A stretch of DNA of 38,327 bases, taken from contig JABGWD010000393.1 in the NCBI GenBank assembly GCA_018645725.1, forward strand, positions 1-38,327, given 5' to 3'. Made by a program: the position numbers and the translations under genes. The DNA comes from Opitutia bacterium. Its GTDB lineage: Bacteria; Verrucomicrobiota; Verrucomicrobiia; Opitutales; Seribacteraceae. The notes under the pieces are model-generated. The model was not told the DNA's origin and did not search any database. It worked only from the letters and a program-made list of their open reading frames with translations. Shown in pieces: positions 9,781 to 16,655 of this stretch. Within the stretch, counting starts at the first letter, position 1. Each line of letters starts with the position of its first letter.

Positions 9781-9792
9781 CCCCCCCCCCCC
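9781..9792 (+). repeat. C12 homopolymer upstream of the peroxiredoxin gene
   Basis: Twelve consecutive C bases end 15 bases before the peroxiredoxin ATG and just upstream of its AGGA ribosome binding site. It is the longest single-base run I noticed in the window. Such tracts are prone to slippage. Here it lies outside coding sequence, so a length change would alter promoter or leader spacing rather than reading frame. Confidence 0.9.
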
Positions 9793-9807
9793 AACTTAGG
9801 AACGAAC

Positions 9808-10278
9808 ATGACTTTACCCATCGGCGTGGAAGCGCCTGACTTTACACTACAGACAAAAAACACAGAAGGCTTGCAAGACATAACTCTTTCCAGTTTCAAA
9901 GGAGAGAGTAACGTGGTTTTGCTTTTCTTCCCTTTTGCATTCACCGGCGTTTGCACGGAAGAAACCTGCTCGGTTCGAGACGATCTTTCCTCTTACGAGG
10001 AACTGGACGCCAAAGTCTTGGGAATCAGCGTCGACAGCCCATTTGCCCAAGAAGCAATGGCCTTGAAGGAAGAACTTAATTTCCCCCTTTTGAGTGACTT
10101 CAACAAGAGCGTTTCCAAGGAGTACGGTGTTCTCTACGAAGACTTCATTGGTTTCGAAGGTGTTTCCAAAAGGTCCGCGTTCGTGGTTTCCAAGGACGGG
10201 AAGGTCTCCTTCTCATGGTCCTCCGACGACCCAAAACAACTGCCTGATTTCGAAGCCATCAAAAACGCCCTGCGCTAA
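9808..10278 (+). CDS. Peroxiredoxin (AhpE/BCP-like thiol peroxidase)
   Basis: Reduces hydrogen peroxide and organic hydroperoxides with a cysteine thiol. The 156 residues hold the AhpC/TSA fold. The motif FPFAFTGVCTEETC gives the PxxxTxxC active site with P42, T46 and peroxidatic C49. C54, five residues later, is placed like the resolving Cys of BCP/PrxQ enzymes, although the surrounding text is more AhpE-like. There is no signal peptide, so it is cytoplasmic. AGGA lies six bases before the ATG, one of the better ribosome binding sites here. It is divergent from tyrS across about 175 bases. Beyond the TAA at 10276-10278 the same frame stays open for 49 more codons. Confidence 0.93.
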   Translation: MTLPIGVEAPDFTLQTKNTEGLQDITLSSFKGESNVVLLFFPFAFTGVCTEETCSVRDDLSSYEELDAKVLGISVDSPFAQEAMALKEELNFPLLSDFNKSVSKEYGVLYEDFIGFEGVSKRSAFVVSKDGKVSFSWSSDDPKQLPDFEAIKNALR

Positions 10279-10514
10279 AACCGGCCACCAGCCCATTATC
10301 CATATGCAAGACCCATTGGGAGTCATGAAGACGCTTTCGCACTTAATGTTTACTGGAAAAGGTTCTTGCCTACCGACCCAAGCAAAGGTGGAGCACTACC
10401 GTTCTCCTTTGCCCACAGGTATCAATAACGAGTCGGAATTCCCAACGGGGAACTGTACGAGGGAAATTGTTAAAAAACCCTCTTGATCGGCACTCGGTCT
10501 CAGGGAATTACAAC
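10279..10514 (+). other. 236-base intergenic region, no gene recognised
   Basis: Between the peroxiredoxin stop and the STAS gene I find no tRNA and no recognised RNA family. A short perfect hairpin, TTCCC-AACG-GGGAA, lies at 10439-10452. Arms GAGGG (10459-10463) and CCCTC (10478-10482) enclose an AT-rich loop. The peroxiredoxin frame continues without stops to 10428. The region probably holds the promoter of the STAS-phosphatase pair, but I could not identify convincing -35/-10 elements. Confidence 0.4.
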
Positions 10515-11018
10515 ATGAACAAAGAATCCCATTACCTCGTTCACGTTACCCCTGAGAACGCTTTTGTCCGTGTATTTCAGAAAGCATCCTATTTGAATTG
10601 CGGCCCAATGCGCTCTTTCTTTGAAGAGTCCATGCTTAGCGGACGACGCAATTATATCGTGGACTTTCAGGATTGCAGCAGCATGGACAGCACTTTTTTA
10701 GGCATCCTTGTCGGGTTGGCACTAAAGTTAAGGAAATTCGAAGACGAAGGGCACCTGACACTCGTAAATCTCCGGGGAAGAAACTTGGAAACCGTTCAAA
10801 ATTTGGGCATCCACAAAATTGCCGAAATCAGTTCCGAAGAAACACCCTCCGATCTTCATGAACTGGACGACCTGAAAAATGGCAAGAAGGATGGACTGGC
10901 TTGTTCCGACACCATTTATCAGGCTCACAAGACTCTCATGGATCTCAACGAGAAGAATTCGCGAATGTTCTGCGACGTGGTAAACTTTCTCGAACGGCAA
11001 AAGGAAGATTCCGCCTAA
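10515..11018 (+). CDS. STAS-domain protein (anti-sigma factor antagonist-like)
   Basis: A 167-residue protein starting at the ATG at 10515, preceded by GGGAA at a suitable distance. Residues about 8-110 form a STAS fold: a VDFQDCSSMDSTFLGILVGL stretch matches the strand-loop-helix where SpoIIAA/RsbV proteins carry their phosphorylated serine, here most likely S59 (D58-S59). In the known family such proteins bind anti-sigma kinases when unphosphorylated and release the sigma factor. The remaining roughly 55 residues are helical and charged and have no assigned role. The SpoIIE-type phosphatase gene follows 17 bases later, so the two probably act together, with the phosphatase reactivating this protein. 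No serine kinase (RsbW type) or sigma factor gene is adjacent. Confidence 0.85.
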   Translation: MNKESHYLVHVTPENAFVRVFQKASYLNCGPMRSFFEESMLSGRRNYIVDFQDCSSMDSTFLGILVGLALKLRKFEDEGHLTLVNLRGRNLETVQNLGIHKIAEISSEETPSDLHELDDLKNGKKDGLACSDTIYQAHKTLMDLNEKNSRMFCDVVNFLERQKEDSA

Positions 11019-11035
11019 GCGGAACCTCTTTGGCG

Positions 11036-12481
11036 ATGGATGCTTTTCTATTCCTGTTGGCCGGGGCAACCGTAGGAACCCTGGGGTGTTTGTATTTTGC
11101 CCAAATCTCCAAGAGAAAATTAGCGGCTCTGCGCGATGAGAAAATTCGCCTGCAAAAGGAAAAGGAAATTATCGTCGATTTCATGCACAACTTGGCCGTG
11201 GCTATCGGAGAAGGAGTCGCCCGCAAGGACTTGTACCATCGTATCGTACATACAGCGGTGATGACGACGGGCGCCATGAGCGCATGCGTCTACGAAAAGC
11301 TCAACAACGGCAAACTCCAGGGGATTGCAACGGAGGGACTTTTCCCTCCCCAACGACGGATGAAGGACTCTCTCGGCGAGGAAGATTCGACCCGAGCAAG
11401 TTTTTTGGAGAAAATTCTCAGTTCGGAAATTTTGGAAGAAGGGGAGGGTATCGTCGGAGAAGTGGCAAAGACGGGAAAGCCGGTTTTTGTCGCCAACGCC
11501 CAATCAGACCCGAGGATCGTCAAGCACCCGGACCCGGCGCTGGCGGTTCGCTCCATGGTGTATTCTCCTCTCGTTCACGATGATTCGATCTTGGGGGTTC
11601 TGGTAGTCGCGAATCCAGCCAGCGGCCTCACTTTCTCCGAAATGGATTTGTCGCTCGTCAACTCATTGGCTGAACAAAGCGCCTTGGCGATCAAGAATTC
11701 GGATGCCATGAATTTACGCCTTGAAAAATCCCGGATGGATTCGGATCTTGGATTGGCAAAAGAGGTTCAAGAGCTTTTCCTGGCCCAGAAATCCCCCGAG
11801 TCAAAGGGTTTGGACGTCGACGCTCAATATCTGCCTTCTTCCCAAGTCGGTGGTGACTTCTATGATTTTTACAAGCTATCTCCCACTAAATTCGGGGTCT
11901 GCATCGCAGACGTTTCGGGAAAAGGCGTTCCCGCCTCCCTTCTCATGGCTATCTGCCAAACTAACCTCCGCCACTACGTAAGCAAAACTCGGTCACCCTC
12001 CGCCGTATTGAAGGAACTCAACTTGGATTTGGAAAAACGCATAAGAGAAGACATGTTTATCACCCTTTTCCTCGCCATCATCGATACGCAGGCAAACACT
12101 GCTACCTATGCCCGGGCTGGTCACGAGCCGGCTCTTTTGGCGAAACAGGGTGAAGACGACCAAATTGCAATAGACAAACTTCATGGCGACGGAATGGCGC
12201 TGGGGATGGTTCCTGCGGAAATTTTCGATGAAACCATCGAGGACAAGGTCGTTCCTTTCGAGAAGGGGAACGTAATGGTTTTGTTTACGGATGGAGTAAC
12301 GGAGGCCGAAAACGAAGACCGGGAGGAATTCGGTCAAGACAGGCTTAGCGAGAAACTTTCGTCCAGAATACGCTTGAAGCCAAATGAATTCAACCGCAGG
12401 TTGCTTTCCGATCTTGATGAATATTCGTCAGCCGACCACGATCGGGACGACGTCACGATCGTTACCCTCAAAAGAGTCTGA
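11036..12481 (+). CDS. Membrane-anchored GAF/SpoIIE-type serine phosphatase (RsbU-like)
   Basis: 481 residues from the ATG at 11036. Residues about 3-22 are a membrane anchor, followed by a basic/charged helical linker (about 25-60), a GAF sensor domain (about 70-230) and a PP2C/SpoIIE phosphatase domain (about 245-481). Metal-binding and family motifs are visible: GGDFYDF with D274, DVSGKGVPASLLMA, FTDGVTEAEN and DHDRDDVTIV near the end. By family knowledge it would dephosphorylate a STAS partner in a partner-switching circuit, with the GAF domain sensing a small ligand or redox state. The partner is very likely the STAS protein encoded just upstream. The frame is open further upstream, but that part overlaps the STAS gene and looks non-coding. 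The gene ends 12 bases from the convergent DUF5069 gene. Confidence 0.92.
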   Translation: MDAFLFLLAGATVGTLGCLYFAQISKRKLAALRDEKIRLQKEKEIIVDFMHNLAVAIGEGVARKDLYHRIVHTAVMTTGAMSACVYEKLNNGKLQGIATEGLFPPQRRMKDSLGEEDSTRASFLEKILSSEILEEGEGIVGEVAKTGKPVFVANAQSDPRIVKHPDPALAVRSMVYSPLVHDDSILGVLVVANPASGLTFSEMDLSLVNSLAEQSALAIKNSDAMNLRLEKSRMDSDLGLAKEVQELFLAQKSPESKGLDVDAQYLPSSQVGGDFYDFYKLSPTKFGVCIADVSGKGVPASLLMAICQTNLRHYVSKTRSPSAVLKELNLDLEKRIREDMFITLFLAIIDTQANTATYARAGHEPALLAKQGEDDQIAIDKLHGDGMALGMVPAEIFDETIEDKVVPFEKGNVMVLFTDGVTEAENEDREEFGQDRLSEKLSSRIRLKPNEFNRRLLSDLDEYSSADHDRDDVTIVTLKRV

Positions 12482-12493
12482 CCATCCGGGGTC

Positions 12494-12988
12494 TCACTCG
12501 AGCTTGCCTTCGTCAAAATCTATCACGTCCGCAAAGGAACGAAGATCCCCCCGGTCGCCTGCTCCAAGATCCGCCTTGATTTCCTCGAGTTTATCCAGCG
12601 CCATGTCCGACATTCCCATCTGGACCACTTTTCGATTCCACACGTGAACCTTGAGATCCTTCGGAAACAAGCCGGCAAGTTTCTCATCAAGTTCCGATTC
12701 AGAGAGACGTTCCTTGACGCATTCAATGATTTCCGCCGGCTCGACTCCCAGATGGAGGCACAAAAAGCCATCGAATCCCTTGGTGAAGTTTCTTTGGTAA
12801 CTGGCGGGCAATTTCCCCTCAAGATGCTTTTGTATCTTTGCCAGAAAGCGGGGCAAGTGAAGAAGTCCGCATGGATGAGGTTGGTAAGGGGAGGGCAGAT
12901 CGAGGAGAATCGCTCCAGTCGGACCTTCGGTAATATTGTCGTCGATGTTTGTCAAAATGATGAAATTCGGTTTTGTAAGAATGTTCAT
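12494..12988 (-). CDS. DUF5069-family protein
   Basis: 164 residues. From about residue 29 the sequence follows the DUF5069 pattern as I remember it: a DLPSPYQPHPCGLLHLPRFL start, an FDGFLCLHLGVEP middle and a conserved GDLRSFADVIDFDEG end. The family is common in Verrucomicrobiota and Planctomycetota; its function is unknown. The protein looks soluble with no signal peptide. The ATG at 12988 lies only eight bases from the divergent start of the ABC exporter, leaving no room for two promoters. The true start may therefore be further in, for example the TTG at 12955, just before the conserved part. Identity is moderately sure, function unknown. Confidence 0.75.
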   Translation of the reverse strand: MNILTKPNFIILTNIDDNITEGPTGAILLDLPSPYQPHPCGLLHLPRFLAKIQKHLEGKLPASYQRNFTKGFDGFLCLHLGVEPAEIIECVKERLSESELDEKLAGLFPKDLKVHVWNRKVVQMGMSDMALDKLEEIKADLGAGDRGDLRSFADVIDFDEGKLE

Positions 12989-12996
12989 TAACCGTT

Positions 12997-14769
12997 GTGA
13001 AAGAAAGTAAAAACAAAAAAGTAATCAGGAGGGTCGGAAATTACCTTTTGGAACATAAGTTTCTTTTCGGACTCACGCTTGGCTTGGCCTGTGGCATGAC
13101 TCTTCTTTCCGTAGCCGTTCCGTCCGTGATCCAAAAAGTGCTGGATGAAATTTTCAAAGAGGGATTGGGTGATGGCGGTTTTTTGGCCAAGGGTCTCGGA
13201 TTGATTGCCTGCATCTTTCTCCTCAAGGAAACCCTCAATTGCTTTAGGATTCGCGTAAACAACAACCTTGAGCAGAAGGTAATCTTCAAGCTTCGGAAAG
13301 ACTTGCACGACAAATTGCTCGATTTGCCAATCAGCTTTTACGACCGGCGAAAGAGCGGTGACATTTCATCACGAGTCGTGGAGGACGTCCAAAGCGTGGA
13401 ACGGGCGATCCTGGACGGGACGGAGCAAGGGGTCATTGCCGTCCTGACTTTGATCGGGGTTACGATCATGATGTTCTTTCAGGAACCACGCTTGGCTTTT
13501 TTGGTTTTTTTGCCTTTGCCCATTCTTGCCGTGATGGCCTTTCGCTATTCCAAGGTTTCCAAGCGAAACTGGCGTTTGGTCCGGGAAGCTTCAGGCGATC
13601 TTAACTCCATTTTGGTCGAGGACATACAAGGCAACCGACTGATCCATGCCTTCGCTCTGCAAGAGAGGGAAAAATCCCGCTTCCATAAAATCGGCAAGGA
13701 AGTCGAAAAAAAATCCCTGCAGGCAATGTACAGGTGGTCAGTACAAGGTCCGGGGGCAAGCTTCACTTCCTCCCTGGGTATCCTTGCCGTGGTGGGGATG
13801 GGAGCTTATCTGCTTGAAACGGATGCCAATTTCACGACCGGGCAATTTTTCGCCTTTCTTCTTTATGCAAACATGTTTTATGAGCCAGTCAGACAACTGG
13901 TATCGATCAACAACCTTGTTGCTGCGGGCAAAGCTTCCGGTGAAAGGGTCTTCGAGATTCTGGATGCGGACATACGAATCCAAGACCCTGGCCAAGCCAC
14001 TCCATTCCCCGCTGCGGATCACTCCATTGGCTTCCATTCCGTTTCGTTTTCTTACGACACCAGGGCTTCCATTGTCACTGATCTTGACTTTCGACTCCAA
14101 CACGGTTCCACCACCGCATTGGTCGGACCGACCGGGGCGGGCAAAAGTACCGTAGCCAACCTTATTCTGAGATACTACGACGTTGAGCAGGGTTCGGTTC
14201 GAATTGGGGACACGGACGTTCGGGATCTGCGCCTGAAAGATTTGCGTTCCCAAATCGGCATGGTTTCACAAGATCCTTTTCTTTTTGATGCATCCGTTAA
14301 GGAAAACCTTTTGCTTGCCGAACCTTCGGCCCTTGAATCGGATCTGCAAGATGCGCTCGAGGTCGCCCATGCCTGGGATTTCGTAAGGGAGCTGCCGGAC
14401 GGATGGGATACGCTGATTGGAGAGAAGGGTGTTCGCCTGAGCATGGGTGAAAAACAAAGGCTCACCTTGGCTCGGGCAATTCTCAAGGCACCGCCGATCG
14501 TCATTCTGGACGAAGCCACCTCCAGCGTGGACGTAGAGACCGAGAGGGGAATTCAAAATGCCTTGGCCACGCTGACGAAAGATCGGACGACTTTAATCAT
14601 CGCCCACAGACTCAGCACGATAAGGGACGCCGACCAGATCATATTTCTCGAGAAAGGTAAAATCATTGAACAAGGAAAGCACGAAGAACTCGTTGGCGTT
14701 GGCGGAGCTTATGCGAGGTTTTGCAAATACCAGGAAAACTTCATACCTGAAAAAAAGATTTCAAGCTAA
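12997..14769 (+). CDS. MsbA-like ABC exporter (fused membrane and ATPase domains)
   Basis: 590 residues with the type I exporter layout: six membrane helices in about 1-320 and an ATPase domain in about 340-590. Walker A GPTGAGKST starts at 377, the signature LSMGEKQR at 481 (Met replacing the second Gly of LSGGQ), Walker B ILDEATSS has D505/E506, and the switch His lies in IIAHRLST. Length and half-transporter form resemble MsbA, which flips lipid A-core, and lpxD elsewhere in the window shows that lipid A is made. The substrate cannot be read from sequence; multidrug or lipid export are both possible. The start used is GTG at 12997, without a clear ribosome binding site. The stop overlaps the convergent small membrane protein gene by four bases. 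Confidence 0.9.
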   Translation: MKESKNKKVIRRVGNYLLEHKFLFGLTLGLACGMTLLSVAVPSVIQKVLDEIFKEGLGDGGFLAKGLGLIACIFLLKETLNCFRIRVNNNLEQKVIFKLRKDLHDKLLDLPISFYDRRKSGDISSRVVEDVQSVERAILDGTEQGVIAVLTLIGVTIMMFFQEPRLAFLVFLPLPILAVMAFRYSKVSKRNWRLVREASGDLNSILVEDIQGNRLIHAFALQEREKSRFHKIGKEVEKKSLQAMYRWSVQGPGASFTSSLGILAVVGMGAYLLETDANFTTGQFFAFLLYANMFYEPVRQLVSINNLVAAGKASGERVFEILDADIRIQDPGQATPFPAADHSIGFHSVSFSYDTRASIVTDLDFRLQHGSTTALVGPTGAGKSTVANLILRYYDVEQGSVRIGDTDVRDLRLKDLRSQIGMVSQDPFLFDASVKENLLLAEPSALESDLQDALEVAHAWDFVRELPDGWDTLIGEKGVRLSMGEKQRLTLARAILKAPPIVILDEATSSVDVETERGIQNALATLTKDRTTLIIAHRLSTIRDADQIIFLEKGKIIEQGKHEELVGVGGAYARFCKYQENFIPEKKISS

Positions 14770-15068
14770 GCGTTTCGTCGGGAAAAGAAGAGGCCGAACC
14801 TAACCAAAACACAAAGCAAATAAGGGGAGCAGAGGAACAAAATCCTAGCCAAAGGCCGTACGAATCCATCGTTCAGAAGAAAATAGACCTTGGATTCCGC
14901 CCAAGTTCGCAAGTGCATCCCCGAGAAGTACTCGACGCCCATTGCCTGCCCCAAAAAGTAAACCATCAATGGCCAAATGGTAAACCCGATGGTTAGAAAG
15001 AACAGGGCGAGCCAAAGCTCTTTACCCCAATCGATAAATTCGTTTTTTCTCAATTCGTACCCTTGCAA
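14766..15068 (-). CDS. Small membrane protein of unknown function
   Basis: About 100 residues with two hydrophobic segments (roughly 18-43 and 76-94) separated by a polar stretch containing EYFSGMHLRTW and an LLNDGFVRP motif. It ends with a basic tail, FSRRNA. I do not recognise the family. It is convergent with the MsbA-like exporter, whose stop it overlaps by four bases, and divergent from the cytochrome gene. The first codon is TTG and no ribosome binding site is obvious, so the N-terminus is uncertain. The even spacing of charged residues around clear membrane segments makes it look like a real coding sequence. Confidence 0.65.
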   Translation of the reverse strand: MQGYELRKNEFIDWGKELWLALFFLTIGFTIWPLMVYFLGQAMGVEYFSGMHLRTWAESKVYFLLNDGFVRPLARILFLCSPYLLCVLVRFGLFFSRRNA

Positions 15069-15133
15069 TCAAATTTTTTATGGCTCAGTATGCATAACAA
15101 GTTATTTAACTTTTCCCAATTCCCAATTCACGA

Positions 15134-16555
15134 ATGAAAACATTATCCACCATAACCTTTTCCTTTTTTCTGCTTTCCTCCCTTGCGACGGCAAAAGAAG
15201 ATTCACCCAAGAACGTATTCAAGCATCTGATAAGACCCGTCTTGGATGCAAAATGCGTACAGTGCCACGGAGCGGACAAGGACAAAGGCAAACTCCGCAT
15301 GCACACTAATGAGGCCCTCCTCAAGGGCGGTCGGGAGGTCGGGAGCGATATCGTGATCAAGGGAAAGGTCGACGACAGCGAACTGATCTTCCGCATCACG
15401 TTGCCCAAGGACGAGGACGAAGCCATGCCTCCCTTTGAGGAAAAGGATCATTACAACCCCGTGACCCCGCAGGAACTCGAAGTGATGAAAGCATGGATCA
15501 AATTAGGCGCTTCCTTTGATTTGCTTGTAACGGATCTTGACGAATCAAGCCGCAAGGCGGCTGATCATGTTTTCAAGAACATGCCCAAAAGAATACTCCC
15601 CTCCACATCCAAATTACAACCGCAACTGCCTGTGGTACCCGCGGCTGACCCCAAAGCTCTGGCCGCTCTCAGAAAAGCGGGAGTTCTTGCTCTTCCCATT
15701 GCCCAAAATACCAATGCCATTTACGTCAACGCATCGTATGCCGGAAAATCGTTTGACGATAAGAAACTTCAATTGCTCAACCCGCTCGCCAAGCAATTGC
15801 TTTGGCTTAATCTTGCCCGTACAGGTGTAACGGACAAGGGAATTGAATCCTTGGGAAAACTCACCTTGCTCACACGACTCCACTTGGAAAACACTTCCAT
15901 CACGGATGCTGCCTCCGCTCATCTTTCGAAGCTCAAGGGTTTGGAATACCTCAATCTCTACGGAACCGGAGTCTCCGACGCATCGGTTGGGAATCTTGCC
16001 AAGCTTCGCAAACTCTCCAAGGTCTTTCTTTGGCAAACGAAATTTACGGAAAAGGGAGCGGAGTCCCTCAAGAAAAGCTTTGTCGACGTCAAAAAATACA
16101 ATGCCTTGAAAAACGCTCAGGACAAGATGAAGGCAGAATTGGAAAAAGCAAAGTCAGCCAATGCGGACAAGATCTCCAAACTCGAAAAACAAAAACTCGA
16201 AGCAGGCAAACAGACCACTGACAAAAAGGCCATAAACGCAAAATGCCCGGTCGCGAACAAGGACTTGGATGAATCCAAAGTGTCGACGTTCGAGGGTCGG
16301 AAAATCGGATTCTGTTGTGCCAAATGCAAAGGAAAATTTGACGGGAACCCAGCGTCCTTCAAGTCCAAGATCAAGGATTTCAAGCCCTCCGAGGCATTTG
16401 AGAAAGCCGTAAGCGACTTGAACAAGGCGGAGGACGAGTCGGATGCAAAGATAGGCGACGTACAAGAAAAACTAGGCAAGACATCAGGGGAATTGAGAAA
16501 GCTCGGTCCCGAAGTCAACATGGGTTGGAAACAACCAATTGCCAAGAAAAACTGA
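15134..16555 (+). CDS. Secreted cytochrome c / leucine-rich-repeat / YHS-like protein
   Basis: 473 residues. Residues 1-20 are a signal peptide ending SLATA. A PSCyt1-type cytochrome c domain follows, with the haem site C41-V-Q-C44-H45 and a likely axial Met in EAMPP (M98). Residues about 175-320 contain leucine-rich repeats of the form LxxLxLxxTxVTDxGxxxL. A Lys/Glu-rich coiled coil spans about 325-365. A small metal-binding domain (about 368-410) follows, with CPV (C371) and GFCCAKCKGKF (C394, C395, C398), resembling YHS/TRASH motifs. A second helical tail ends the protein. PSCyt1 domains are typical of Planctomycetota and Verrucomicrobiota; here the domain is joined to a putative metal-binding module. 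Role unknown; a periplasmic electron-transfer or metal-handling role is inferred. The gene stands alone between divergent and downstream units. Confidence 0.88.
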   Translation: MKTLSTITFSFFLLSSLATAKEDSPKNVFKHLIRPVLDAKCVQCHGADKDKGKLRMHTNEALLKGGREVGSDIVIKGKVDDSELIFRITLPKDEDEAMPPFEEKDHYNPVTPQELEVMKAWIKLGASFDLLVTDLDESSRKAADHVFKNMPKRILPSTSKLQPQLPVVPAADPKALAALRKAGVLALPIAQNTNAIYVNASYAGKSFDDKKLQLLNPLAKQLLWLNLARTGVTDKGIESLGKLTLLTRLHLENTSITDAASAHLSKLKGLEYLNLYGTGVSDASVGNLAKLRKLSKVFLWQTKFTEKGAESLKKSFVDVKKYNALKNAQDKMKAELEKAKSANADKISKLEKQKLEAGKQTTDKKAINAKCPVANKDLDESKVSTFEGRKIGFCCAKCKGKFDGNPASFKSKIKDFKPSEAFEKAVSDLNKAEDESDAKIGDVQEKLGKTSGELRKLGPEVNMGWKQPIAKKN

Positions 16556-16596
16556 TTTTTCACCCATTTCCCCTGAAGGTGGTCAGGTTCCAAGTA

Positions 16597-16627
16597 TTGT
16601 TTAGTCAAATATTATTTTGCTTAACAT
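16597..16627 (+). promoter_or_regulatory. Candidate BirA-like operator and promoter of the biotin operon
   Basis: TTGTTTAGT (16597-16605) and GCTTAACAT (16619-16627) form an imperfect inverted repeat, resembling the BirA consensus arms TTGTtAACC and GGTTaACAA at 6/9 and 7/9 positions. The spacer is 13 bases, slightly short of the usual 14-16. A TATTAT (16610-16615) inside the spacer is a possible -10, so a bound repressor would block transcription. It lies 29 bases before bioA. Similarity to the consensus is from memory, and no birA gene is in the window. Confidence 0.4.
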
Positions 16628-16655
16628 TCTTGGGAAAGCATAGCATGCTCAGCTC

